Shown one piece after another: positions 43,696 through 50,542 of a stretch of 50,542 nt of DNA (position 1 is its first letter; every line of letters starts with the position of its first letter). The stretch lies in the NCBI RefSeq assembly GCF_000236785.1, contig NZ_AGUF01000017.1, positions 1 through 50,542 of the forward strand, given 5' to 3'. This DNA is from Achromobacter arsenitoxydans SY8 (lineage in GTDB: Bacteria > Pseudomonadota > Gammaproteobacteria > Burkholderiales > Burkholderiaceae_B). Both the position numbers and the translations under genes were made by a program. The notes beneath the pieces are model-generated. The model did not search any database. It was not told the DNA's origin and saw nothing but the letters and a program-made list of their open reading frames with translations.

Positions 43696-44709
43696 CTAGC
43701 CCGCCGGTACTACCGTCGCCCAGAATCGCGTGCGCCACTCCACGCGTACGGGCAGCACGCTGGGCAGCGTGTCCAGGATGCGGTCGGTGTCCGCCAAGGG
43801 AAAAACACCTGAAAGGCGCAGGCCCGCAATCCGTGGATCGACGCGCAGTACGCCCCGCCGGTAACGATCCAGTTCGGCCAGGAAGTCGTCCAACCGCTGT
43901 TCGTCAGCCACCAGTTGCCCCCGTGCCCACGCCTGCGCGTGATCATCGGCCGACCGCGGCGCGTCGACCGCGTCGCGGCTGAACTGGGTCTGCTCGCCAG
44001 CGCGAAGCAGACGCGCACCGCCGGACCCGGCCCACGGAAAAATTTCCACCGCGCTTTCCAGCACCGCCACGCTGGTGCGATCGGCGCGCTGTCTTACGGT
44101 GAACCGGGTGCCCAGGGACCGGATGCTGCCTTCGGCGGTTGCCACCAGCAGCGGCCGCGGATCGGACTGCCCCGGGCCGTGCCGGGTGGCGATCATGATT
44201 TCGCCCGCCACCAGCTGGATGCGGCGCTGATTCGCATCGAAGCGCACGTTCACCGCGCTGTCCGTGTTGAGCGTTAGCTGCGTGCCATCATCCAAGGTGA
44301 AGTTGCGCCGTTCGCCCGTGCCGCTGCGCAGATCGGCCATGCTGGTCCGCCAGGCGCTGGTGCGGGAAGCGAGCAGCCCGGCGCCAACGGCCATCCCCCC
44401 CCACAGCAGCATTCGGGTCGCTCGCCGGCGGCCGGCGGAGGACGGCCGGCTGCTCGCCGCGTAGGACGACAGCGCCGTGTACGCCGGGGCGCGCTCCAGC
44501 AATTTCATCCGGCCCGTGACGGCCTCGACGTGCTGCCAGGCGGCTTCATGGTCGACATGCGCCTGGCGCCATTGGCGCCACTGGTCTTGCTGTTCATCGC
44601 CCGCCTCGCCGGACATCAGCAGGGTAAGCCAGTCCGCGGCGGCGTCCGCGGTGGCCCGGCTGATGATTCGACCGCTGGGCAGGGTCAGCGTATTTCTACT
44701 GGCGGCCAT
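43696..44709 (-). CDS. FecR-type anti-sigma/sigma-activating inner-membrane protein
   Basis: 337 residues from ATG 44709, four bases after the sigma-factor stop. The N-terminal cytosolic DUF4880 domain (about 20-60: AADWLTLLMSGEAGDE) binds the sigma factor. One membrane helix lies near 97-117 (RMLLWGGMAVGAGLL). The periplasmic FecR domain (about 125-225) has GERRNFTLDDGTQLTLNT and RIQLVAGEIMIAT, and the STN-contacting C-terminal part follows. It senses the loaded TonB receptor encoded 102 bases downstream. Confidence 0.92.
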   Translation of the reverse strand: MAASRNTLTLPSGRIISRATADAAADWLTLLMSGEAGDEQQDQWRQWRQAHVDHEAAWQHVEAVTGRMKLLERAPAYTALSSYAASSRPSSAGRRRATRMLLWGGMAVGAGLLASRTSAWRTSMADLRSGTGERRNFTLDDGTQLTLNTDSAVNVRFDANQRRIQLVAGEIMIATRHGPGQSDPRPLLVATAEGSIRSLGTRFTVRQRADRTSVAVLESAVEIFPWAGSGGARLLRAGEQTQFSRDAVDAPRSADDHAQAWARGQLVADEQRLDDFLAELDRYRRGVLRVDPRIAGLRLSGVFPLADTDRILDTLPSVLPVRVEWRTRFWATVVPAG

Positions 44710-44713
44710 GGCG

Positions 44714-45226
44714 TCAGACCGCCAGCGCAAACATGCATTCGCGATTGGCCCGGGTCAGATATTGCTTGACCGAACTGGTCGACGCCCCCAAACGTTCCGC
44801 GATTTCGGCGTAGCTCAGTTCGACCAGGTGCGCCAACAGAAAGGCTTCCCGCACCTTGGGAGGCAGACCATCCAGCACGCGGTCGATCTGCTGCAGGCTC
44901 TCGACCGCCATCAGACGCGCTTCAGGCGATGGCGCCACTTCCTCCGGCAGGCGTGCAAGGGCCTCGAGGTAAGCGGTTTCGAGCAGTTGCCGGCGGTGGC
45001 GGTGCGCCAGGAGCCGCCCGGCCACTGTCGCCAGAAATGGACGCGGCTGCCGGATGTCGACAGCCGCGGTCTTGCGGTCAAGCAGGCTTAGAAACGTGTC
45101 CTGCGCCAGGTCAGCCGCCGCGAACGTGTCGCCTACGCGCCGGCGCAGCCAACCCTGGAGCCACGTGTTGTGCTCGACATACAGCCCCGCCAAATCTTCG
45201 GTGATAGGTTGATTCTGCGCAGGCAT
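44714..45226 (-). CDS. FecI-type ECF RNA polymerase sigma factor
   Basis: 170 residues from ATG 45226; the longer TTG frame is less likely. Region 2 (about 10-75) includes LAGLYVEHNTWLQGWLRRRV and AAADLAQDTFLSLL. Region 4 (about 110-165) has LDGLPPKVREAFLLAHLVEL and SYAEIAERLGASTSSVKQYL. This subfamily transcribes the adjacent siderophore receptor gene when activated by FecR. A Fur-box-like palindrome and a TATAAT -10 lie just upstream, so iron limits its expression. Confidence 0.93.
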   Translation of the reverse strand: MPAQNQPITEDLAGLYVEHNTWLQGWLRRRVGDTFAAADLAQDTFLSLLDRKTAAVDIRQPRPFLATVAGRLLAHRHRRQLLETAYLEALARLPEEVAPSPEARLMAVESLQQIDRVLDGLPPKVREAFLLAHLVELSYAEIAERLGASTSSVKQYLTRANRECMFALAV

Positions 45227-45254
45227 GGAGGCTGGACAATGGAGGCACAAATGC

Positions 45255-45276
45255 AATGAGAATTGATCTCATTATA
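45255..45276 (-). promoter_or_regulatory. Fur box overlapping -10 of the ECF sigma gene
   Basis: AATGAGAATTGATCTCATT (45255-45273) is a near-perfect palindrome of the form AATGAGAA-TTG-ATCTCATT, the beta-proteobacterial Fur-box style. On the minus strand TATAAT (45271-45276) overlaps its edge, so Fur binding would block the promoter of the sigma/FecR/receptor unit. Confidence 0.75.
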
Positions 45277-45356
45277 CATAATGCACCAACCAGCCTCGCA
45301 GCCCCGCCATCGAGTGTCCACGCCGGGGACATTTCGGCCCCCGGCAAGCGCTTGGA

Positions 45357-46322
45357 TCAGCAGCGGCCGATGTTCAAGTCCGAGATCAGGTTGTTGAAAT
45401 TCTGGCGCAGGCTGTTGCCGTCGTCCTCAATCGTGGGACGCATCATCTTGAACGCGCCGGTGCGCGCCGCATCTTCCTTGTAGCGGCCATTGTTGGTGTG
45501 TTCCAGGATCTTGCGGCCGGACGCCAGGAAGCCGTTGACGTTCATCATCATGCCGCTGCACCCCTTGGGGTCGGCTTCCCGCGTCTTCTTGTCGAAGCCC
45601 AGGGCCATTTCATTCATCTTGTCCAGCTGCTGCTTGAACGCTTCCTGGTCGGCGCCCAGGCCCTGACCGTCGAACACGCCCGACGCCTTGTCCATCGTAG
45701 CCTTGCCGTAATAGACCATGCCCGCGCGGTAGTAGGCGACCGTGTCCTTCTTGGCCTTCTCGAACGCTTCCTTCGTGTTGGCCGTGTCCTTGATAGAGAT
45801 GCCGCGGTAGAAACCGTTTTCCGCCTTCACCACTTCCGTCAGTGCCGCCACGTAGGCCGGGCTTTTCTCGCGCGCCAGCGCGCCATTGTCCGACAGGAAG
45901 GTCTTTGCCGCCGAATAGTTCTGCAGTTCGTTGCTCAGGGGCGCCAGCTTGCCCAACGCATCGGAGAACGCCTTGGCCGGTGCGTCGATCTCGGCGATGG
46001 GGGCTTTCATCGCCAGCGCGCGGTCGAGCTTTTCTTTGGTGCGCAGGATCGTCGTGTCATTGCTGATGACGAAATCCTTGAGCGGTTTGCTGCTCTTCAG
46101 CGCTGGGACAGCATAGGTCTCGTACCGGTCCAGCGCCTCTTCAAACGTCGTGGAGATGCTGTTGGCAGTATCGACATACTGGTTGTACTTGACGATCTCG
46201 GCCTGAGCGGCGGTCGGCTCGGGCGCCTTCGCTTCCTTGTTGGCGCTATCGTCGCCGCACGCGGCGAGCGCCAGCGTGACGGCCAGAATTGCGAACGAGC
46301 GCAAGGGGCGCGGCATATACAT
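45357..46322 (-). CDS. DUF3829-like lipoprotein (YiiG-like)
   Basis: 321 residues from ATG 46322 (AGGAAACAAAG upstream), which gives a lipoprotein signal: basic RPLRS, hydrophobic stretch and LAAC with the Cys near residue 22. The mature protein is almost wholly helical, with NQYVDTANSISTTFEEALDRY and AYYRAGMVYYGKATMDKA, and ends in LNIGRC. The length and composition match DUF3829 periplasmic lipoproteins of unknown role. It lies alone, read away from the small acidic protein gene. Confidence 0.85.
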   Translation of the reverse strand: MYMPRPLRSFAILAVTLALAACGDDSANKEAKAPEPTAAQAEIVKYNQYVDTANSISTTFEEALDRYETYAVPALKSSKPLKDFVISNDTTILRTKEKLDRALAMKAPIAEIDAPAKAFSDALGKLAPLSNELQNYSAAKTFLSDNGALAREKSPAYVAALTEVVKAENGFYRGISIKDTANTKEAFEKAKKDTVAYYRAGMVYYGKATMDKASGVFDGQGLGADQEAFKQQLDKMNEMALGFDKKTREADPKGCSGMMMNVNGFLASGRKILEHTNNGRYKEDAARTGAFKMMRPTIEDDGNSLRQNFNNLISDLNIGRC

Positions 46323-46551
46323 CTTTGTTTCCTGTGGCGGGTTGCTATGAAGGGGACGCATCATATGCCCATCAACTGCTTAACACGCTACAAAGTCATT
46401 CAGCTTGGTCACAAGAATTTTCAAACCGTCTCTGGCCGTGATTCGGCCGCCGTTGCTTGCCCTGCGGAGCCTCTGTTTAGGGGGACATCGTGCCTGCTGG
46501 CGCTGAGCGACGTAAAATGTCGGGCCTCCACAGCCTCAACATGCTTTTCTT

Positions 46552-46842
46552 ATGAACCTTGACCGCCTGCGTCGCGAATTTCCCGACTACGACATATCAA
46601 CGCTGCCGCCCCTGCCCGAAGGGTATATCGACTCGTCGAGCTACATAGATGCAGCGCCTTCATTCGAAAACGAAGCGCGCGGCTTGAAGGTGTATATCGA
46701 CTACGCCAACTATGCCGACCGCGAATCCGGCAGGAGCCAGCGCTTCTGTGTTTCGCGCTACGACGACGAAGAAGGCGACTACGAGGACGTCGCCCTGTCG
46801 ACGAACGATTGGGCCGAAGTCACGCGCTTCCTGACCGCCTGA
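46552..46842 (+). CDS. Small acidic hypothetical protein
   Basis: 96 residues, ATG 46552. The sequence is acidic and Tyr-rich ([51 protein letters not shown]) and ends with the helix [10 protein letters not shown]. No signal or membrane helix is present. I do not recognise a family. It precedes the macro-domain gene by 43 bases on the same strand and may be co-transcribed. Confidence 0.72.
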   Translation: MNLDRLRREFPDYDISTLPPLPEGYIDSSSYIDAAPSFENEARGLKVYIDYANYADRESGRSQRFCVSRYDDEEGDYEDVALSTNDWAEVTRFLTA

Positions 46843-46885
46843 ATGCCCTCGCCCGGCGGCGATTCATCCTTGCAAGGATAGGCAC

Positions 46886-47404
46886 ATGTCCACCCGTCTG
46901 CGCGCCATCCAGTCGGACATTACGAAGCTTCATGTCGAAGCCATCGTCAATGCCGCAAACTCATCCCTGCTGGGCGGCGGCGGAGTCGATGGCGCGATCC
47001 ACCGCGCCGCAGGCCCGGATCTTGTGCATGAATGCAGGCTGCTCGGCGGCTGCAAGACGGGCGATGCGAAGGTGACCAAAGGCTATCGCCTTTCGGCTCA
47101 ATACATCATTCATACCGTGGGCCCGGTATGGCGGGGCGGAGACAGCGGCGAACCCGCACTGCTGTCCAGCTGCTATCGCCGATGTATTGAGCTGGCCGAA
47201 GAAAGGGCCATCGCTTCGATTGCGTTTCCCAGCATCAGCACCGGCATATACGGCTACCCCATCGAGTTGGCGGCCGAGGTCGCCGTCCAAAGCGTTCGCG
47301 ACAGCCTGGCTCGGGACTCGTCCATTCAAGACGTGATCTTCTGCTGCTTCTCGGCGCAAGACCTGCTTCACTACGAACGCATCTTGAATCGGCCGTCTGC
47401 TTGA
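46886..47404 (+). CDS. Macro-domain O-acetyl-ADP-ribose deacetylase
   Basis: 172 residues, about the full length of a stand-alone macro domain. Ligand-binding motifs are [20 protein letters not shown] (with the conserved Asn-Ala-Ala-Asn), [14 protein letters not shown] and the phosphate loop [14 protein letters not shown]. It is a YmdB-like cytosolic enzyme that removes O-acetyl or ADP-ribose groups from acceptor molecules. It is convergent with the RidA gene 29 bases downstream. Confidence 0.92.
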   Translation: MSTRLRAIQSDITKLHVEAIVNAANSSLLGGGGVDGAIHRAAGPDLVHECRLLGGCKTGDAKVTKGYRLSAQYIIHTVGPVWRGGDSGEPALLSSCYRRCIELAEERAIASIAFPSISTGIYGYPIELAAEVAVQSVRDSLARDSSIQDVIFCCFSAQDLLHYERILNRPSA

Positions 47405-47433
47405 TTCGATGCGCGGCGCGATATGGGCGACGC

Positions 47434-47838
47434 CTACACGGCGCCAGTGCGCGGAACAGCAGTGCATTTGATCTCAACCAGCAGTCCGGGGCGAGCCAGC
47501 TCGGATACGCCGATGCAGGTCCATGGGCACGTCTTTCGTGGGAACAGGCTGTCCTTGACTGTCCTGAAGACGCCCATATGTTCACGCATATTGACGTGAT
47601 AGGTGGTCATGTCGACCACATCATCGAAGGTGCATCCCGCTTCGGCCAACACGATGCGCAGGTTTTCCCATGCCGCCATGAACTGCTGTTCCGGGTCTTC
47701 GATGACTGCCAAATCCGACGTGCGACCGACCTGGCCCGCACAATAGACAATCCCATTGACCATCACCGCGGGCGCGTATCCAGCCTTCTCTGCAAGCGCT
47801 TCCATCGCTTTGGGAACAATGACTTTTCGGTCTGACAT
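47434..47838 (-). CDS. RidA-family enamine/imine deaminase
   Basis: 134 residues. The YjgF/RidA fold shows VNGIVYCAGQVGRT, ENLRIVLAEAGCTFDDVVDM, WTCIGVSELARPGLLVEIKC with the key Arg (about 121) in ARPG, and the ending CTAVPR. Such trimeric cytosolic proteins hydrolyse reactive enamines and imines from amino-acid breakdown. It is a single gene on the minus strand. Confidence 0.9.
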   Translation of the reverse strand: MSDRKVIVPKAMEALAEKAGYAPAVMVNGIVYCAGQVGRTSDLAVIEDPEQQFMAAWENLRIVLAEAGCTFDDVVDMTTYHVNMREHMGVFRTVKDSLFPRKTCPWTCIGVSELARPGLLVEIKCTAVPRTGAV

Positions 47839-47914
47839 GGCAAATGATGGCTAAGACGTTATAAAGAAATCGAATTTCTGACACGGCCGGTCCCACCCGG
47901 ACCGGCCCGACGCT

Positions 47915-48892
47915 TCAATCCAGCTGGATCTTAGCGCTGTCGATAATCTGCTTCCAGCGTCGCGTCTCCTCGGCGGACAGTTTCGCCAGGTCTTCGCTGG
48001 CGCCGGGGAATGGCACCGCGCCCTGCTCGGCCAGTTGCCCCACCAGCGCCTTGTCGTTGGCAATCGCGACGACCGTGTCCTGCAGCTTGCGCAGGACCTG
48101 CGGATCGGTGCCGGCAGGCGCCATTACCCCATACCAGGATTCGACCACCGCGTCCTTAACGCCCGCTTCGGCCAGCGTCGGCACATCGGCGATGGAATCG
48201 CTGCGCTTGTCGCTGGCCACCGCCAGCACCCTGACCTGCCCTGACTTCACGTAGGGCAGCACATTCGGCAAGTTGGCGAACAGCACCTGCACCTGGCCCG
48301 ACAGCAGGTCCGACGTAGCCGGCCCCGCGCCGCGATACGGCACATGCTCGAAGCGGGCGCCCGAGCGGAACATGAACAGCTCGCCCGTCATGTGATTGAC
48401 CGAACCGATGCCGGCCGACGCCATGTTCAGCTTGCCGGGATTGGCACGGCCATAGGCCACCAGCTCGGCCACGGTCGTCGCCGGCGTGTCCTTGGACACC
48501 GCCAGGACATTGGGCACGGTGGAAAACAGCGCCACCGGCGCGAAGTCCTTGTCGGCGTTGTACGGCAGGTTCTTCGAAATCAGCGGCAGGATCGACTGCT
48601 GTCCCATCGTCGCCAGCAGCAGCGTGTAGCCGTCCGGCGCCGCCTTGGCCACGAAGTTGGCGCCGATGCTGCCGCCCCCGCCGGGCTTGTTCTCGACGAT
48701 CACCGTCTGCCCGAGCGCCTCGGACATGCGGTTGGCGAGCAGGCGCCCCATCAGGTTGACGGTGCCGCCCGGCGCGAACGGCACAACCAGCGTGATCGGC
48801 TTGTTGGGATAGGCCGGGGCCGCGTGGGCCGCCGGGTTGAGGCTGATGACCGCGGCCAGCGCCACGGCGAATCTGGAAAGCGCTTTGAACAT
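47915..48892 (-). CDS. Bug-family (TctC-like) periplasmic solute receptor
   Basis: 325 residues with AAGGGG before the ATG. The signal peptide ends AHAA (about residue 24), then YPNKPITLVVPFAPGGTVNL, VIVENKPGGGGSIG and HVPYRGAGPATSDLLSG give the standard Bug pattern. It is 42 bases downstream of the ArgH-like lyase gene and is probably co-transcribed, which suggests that it binds the substrate of that lyase. No TctA/TctB genes are visible. Confidence 0.94.
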   Translation of the reverse strand: MFKALSRFAVALAAVISLNPAAHAAPAYPNKPITLVVPFAPGGTVNLMGRLLANRMSEALGQTVIVENKPGGGGSIGANFVAKAAPDGYTLLLATMGQQSILPLISKNLPYNADKDFAPVALFSTVPNVLAVSKDTPATTVAELVAYGRANPGKLNMASAGIGSVNHMTGELFMFRSGARFEHVPYRGAGPATSDLLSGQVQVLFANLPNVLPYVKSGQVRVLAVASDKRSDSIADVPTLAEAGVKDAVVESWYGVMAPAGTDPQVLRKLQDTVVAIANDKALVGQLAEQGAVPFPGASEDLAKLSAEETRRWKQIIDSAKIQLD

Positions 48893-48934
48893 GATTGAAT
48901 TCCCCTTGCTTGGTTTGATTTATACGGCGGCGCC

Positions 48935-50458
48935 TCAGGCGGCGGCCATGCCGGTTTCCGGGTTGACCAGGGCATCGACGCGCCGGCGCAGCGTCTCGCT
49001 GGCGTCGGCGGCCCGTTGCCGCGCGGTGTCGATCTCTGCCTGGCGCGCATCGAGCATCGATTGCTGTTCGCGCAGGTGCGCCCGCACCGATTGGGGCGCC
49101 GGGCCACCGAGCGACAGGCGCGCGGCCACGTTGCGCACGGGATCGAGGCAGGCGGCGATGTCGTCGGCCGCCAGCGCCACCGGCCGGCCCAACTGTTCCT
49201 GTGCGGCCGCGGAAATCATCGCCGGCGTGATGCCGCGCGCCGCCAGCCCCTGCTCCAGCGCCTGCCGCACCACGGCGCCGATGATGTGGTGCGCGTCGCG
49301 GAACGAAGCGCCGGCCTTGCGCACCAGCAGGTCCGCAAGGTCGGTCACGGTCGAGAAGTCATCTGCCGCCCGAGACGCCATGCGCGCCCGGTCGGGCTGG
49401 ACCTGCTCCACCAGCAGCTGCATCAGTTCCAACGCCTTCGATGCTTCTTCGCAGGCTTCCCAGCAGGTGCGAGTGCTTTCGCGGCTGCTGTCGCCGGAGT
49501 GCGTGAAATGGGTCGATTTGACCGTGGACAACGCCGCGCCGGTCAGGCCGATCAGGTGGCCCGTCTTGCCGCGCAGATACTCCAGCACCGCCGGATTCTT
49601 CTTCTGCGGCATGATGCTGGAGGTGCTGGCGATGCTGTCCGGGAACGTCAGGTAGCCGAACTCGGGCGTGGACCAGATGTAGAAGTCCTGCACCATGCGG
49701 CTGCAGGTGACCATCATGATCGACAGCGTCGCGCTGAGTTCCAGTGCGAAATCGCGCGACGCCACCCCATCCAGCGCATTGGCCAGCGGCGCGCTGAAGC
49801 CCAGCATGGCGCTGGTGTCGACGCGGTCAATCGGGAACGACGTGCCCGCCAGTGCGCAGGCCCCCAGCGGCGAGGCGTCAGCGGTTTGCAGCGCGTGCGC
49901 CAGCCGGCCGATATCGCGCGACCAGGCATCGACCAGCGCCGACAGGTAATAGCCATACGTGATGGGCTGCGCCGCCTGCATGTGCGTGTAGCCCGGCATC
50001 ACCCAATCGGCGTAGCGCTCGGCCTGGGCCAGGGCGGCGCGCGACACCCCGATCAGCGCGGCGCCGATACGGACGGCGAAATCGCGCGCCCGCATGCGGT
50101 CGATGGTGGCGCCGATGTCATTGCGGCTGCGGGCGGTGTGCAGCCGGCCACCCAGCTCCTGGCCGACCGCCTTTATCAGGTGCGCCTCGTAGTTGAAATA
50201 GGCTTCCTCGCGCGCCGGGTCCAGTTCGACCGCATGGGGGCCGTCGGCCTGCATCGCAAGCAGCGCACGCGCCAGGCGCAGCGCGGCGTCGTGGTCGACG
50301 ATGCCTTGCTCGCGCAGCATCAGCAGGTGCGCCAGGTTGATCTGGGTGAGCATCTCGAAATTGGCGAAGAACTCCCGGTTCAGGCGCGGCAGGAAAATGT
50401 GCTGCAGCACCTCTTTGGCAAGGGGTTGCTTGAGGCGGGCACTGACTTTGGATTCCAT
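48935..50458 (-). CDS. Argininosuccinate-lyase-like C-N lyase (aspartase/fumarase superfamily)
   Basis: 507 residues. Core motifs of the superfamily are HTARSRND (107-114), GYTHMQAAQP (156-165, with His159), PLGACALAGTSFPIDR (197-212) and the catalytic serine loop TSSIMPQKKNP (279-289). The overall length is that of ArgH with a C-terminal extension. However, after KTGHLIGLTG (298-307) a typical ArgH has a short K-D-x-Q-E-like segment that contacts argininosuccinate. Here it reads STVKSTHFTHSGDSSREST. With a Bug receptor downstream, a beta-elimination on an imported fumarate-like amino or polyamino acid (as in EDDS lyase) is more plausible. It is cytosolic and should not be labelled argH without proof. 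Confidence 0.85.
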   Translation of the reverse strand: MESKVSARLKQPLAKEVLQHIFLPRLNREFFANFEMLTQINLAHLLMLREQGIVDHDAALRLARALLAMQADGPHAVELDPAREEAYFNYEAHLIKAVGQELGGRLHTARSRNDIGATIDRMRARDFAVRIGAALIGVSRAALAQAERYADWVMPGYTHMQAAQPITYGYYLSALVDAWSRDIGRLAHALQTADASPLGACALAGTSFPIDRVDTSAMLGFSAPLANALDGVASRDFALELSATLSIMMVTCSRMVQDFYIWSTPEFGYLTFPDSIASTSSIMPQKKNPAVLEYLRGKTGHLIGLTGAALSTVKSTHFTHSGDSSRESTRTCWEACEEASKALELMQLLVEQVQPDRARMASRAADDFSTVTDLADLLVRKAGASFRDAHHIIGAVVRQALEQGLAARGITPAMISAAAQEQLGRPVALAADDIAACLDPVRNVAARLSLGGPAPQSVRAHLREQQSMLDARQAEIDTARQRAADASETLRRRVDALVNPETGMAAA

Positions 50459-50542
50459 ATCGGTCCGGTGGCTATGAGGCTGAAAACCGTAGTCTCCCGC
50501 TGGGCCAATTCATACGTCAAATCAGATTCTTACGGCTTTTAA

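Noticed and set aside
49016-50542. Long plus-strand frame opposite the ArgH-like lyase
   Set aside because: Antisense shadow; composition is Arg/His/Gly rich and no motif is present, while the opposite strand carries all lyase motifs.
1-50542. CRISPR arrays, tRNA or rRNA genes
   Set aside because: No regularly spaced repeats, no cloverleaf-like segments and no conserved rRNA stretches were noticed on reading; a dedicated scan was not possible.

Overview
The window is high-GC DNA with the gene content of a beta-proteobacterium of the family Alcaligenaceae. Achromobacter is my best guess and Bordetella is close. The reasons are three orphan Bug-type periplasmic receptors without TctA/TctB partners, many LysR and AraC regulators, sorAB, two TonB-dependent siderophore receptors and an IS256-family remnant. 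Taxonomy is inferred from gene style only; there is no rRNA or tRNA here.

Layout. 1-1.2 kb: a partial DUF4189-like secreted protein and a lipoprotein. 1.2-5.7 kb: a minus-strand iron operon (TonB receptor, DUF3325, DUF3649, PepSY membrane protein) behind a good Fur box. 5.8-12.4 kb: a LysR/SDR divergent pair, an MFS transporter, a B12-binding radical SAM protein and an alpha/beta hydrolase. 12.6-17.2 kb: a compact plus-strand operon of isochorismatase-like hydrolase, XapX protein, YtcJ-like amidohydrolase and MFS_3 transporter. 17.2-22.4 kb: a shortened cNMP-binding/FAD protein, two convergent AraC paralogues and a SulP anion transporter. 22.4-32.1 kb: a catabolic region bounded by two LysR genes. 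It has a plus-strand unit (3-hydroxyisobutyrate-dehydrogenase-like enzyme, Bug receptor, AA_synth protein) and a minus-strand unit (ketopantoate-reductase-like enzyme, SDR, polysaccharide deacetylase, Bug receptor, M20 amidohydrolase). 32.0-33.2 kb: DUF1801 and HD-domain genes.

33.3-39.0 kb is an accessory segment. It opens with a frameshifted glycine-zipper lipoprotein pseudogene and continues as visibly AT-richer DNA. That stretch carries a membrane-anchored DUF4019 protein, a secreted papain-like cysteine protease, a polytopic membrane protein, a two-gene minus-strand unit (an OGG-fold DNA-glycosylase-like protein plus an unrecognised, apparently frameshifted partner) and a divergent broken GIY-YIG-like gene fused to the 3' end of an IS256-family element. 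This is the best candidate for an undescribed, possibly defence-related, system.

39.2-50.5 kb returns to core-like DNA: sorAB sulfite dehydrogenase; an iron cell-surface-signalling unit (ECF sigma factor, FecR, STN-type TonB receptor) behind a Fur-box-like palindrome; a DUF3829 lipoprotein; a small acidic protein with a macro-domain gene; RidA; and a Bug receptor downstream of an argininosuccinate-lyase-like enzyme whose substrate is probably not argininosuccinate.

Most long ORFs on the opposite strand of real genes are shadows caused by high GC and were left out. Start codons were moved inward where a ribosome-binding site, signal peptide or family N-terminus supported it.
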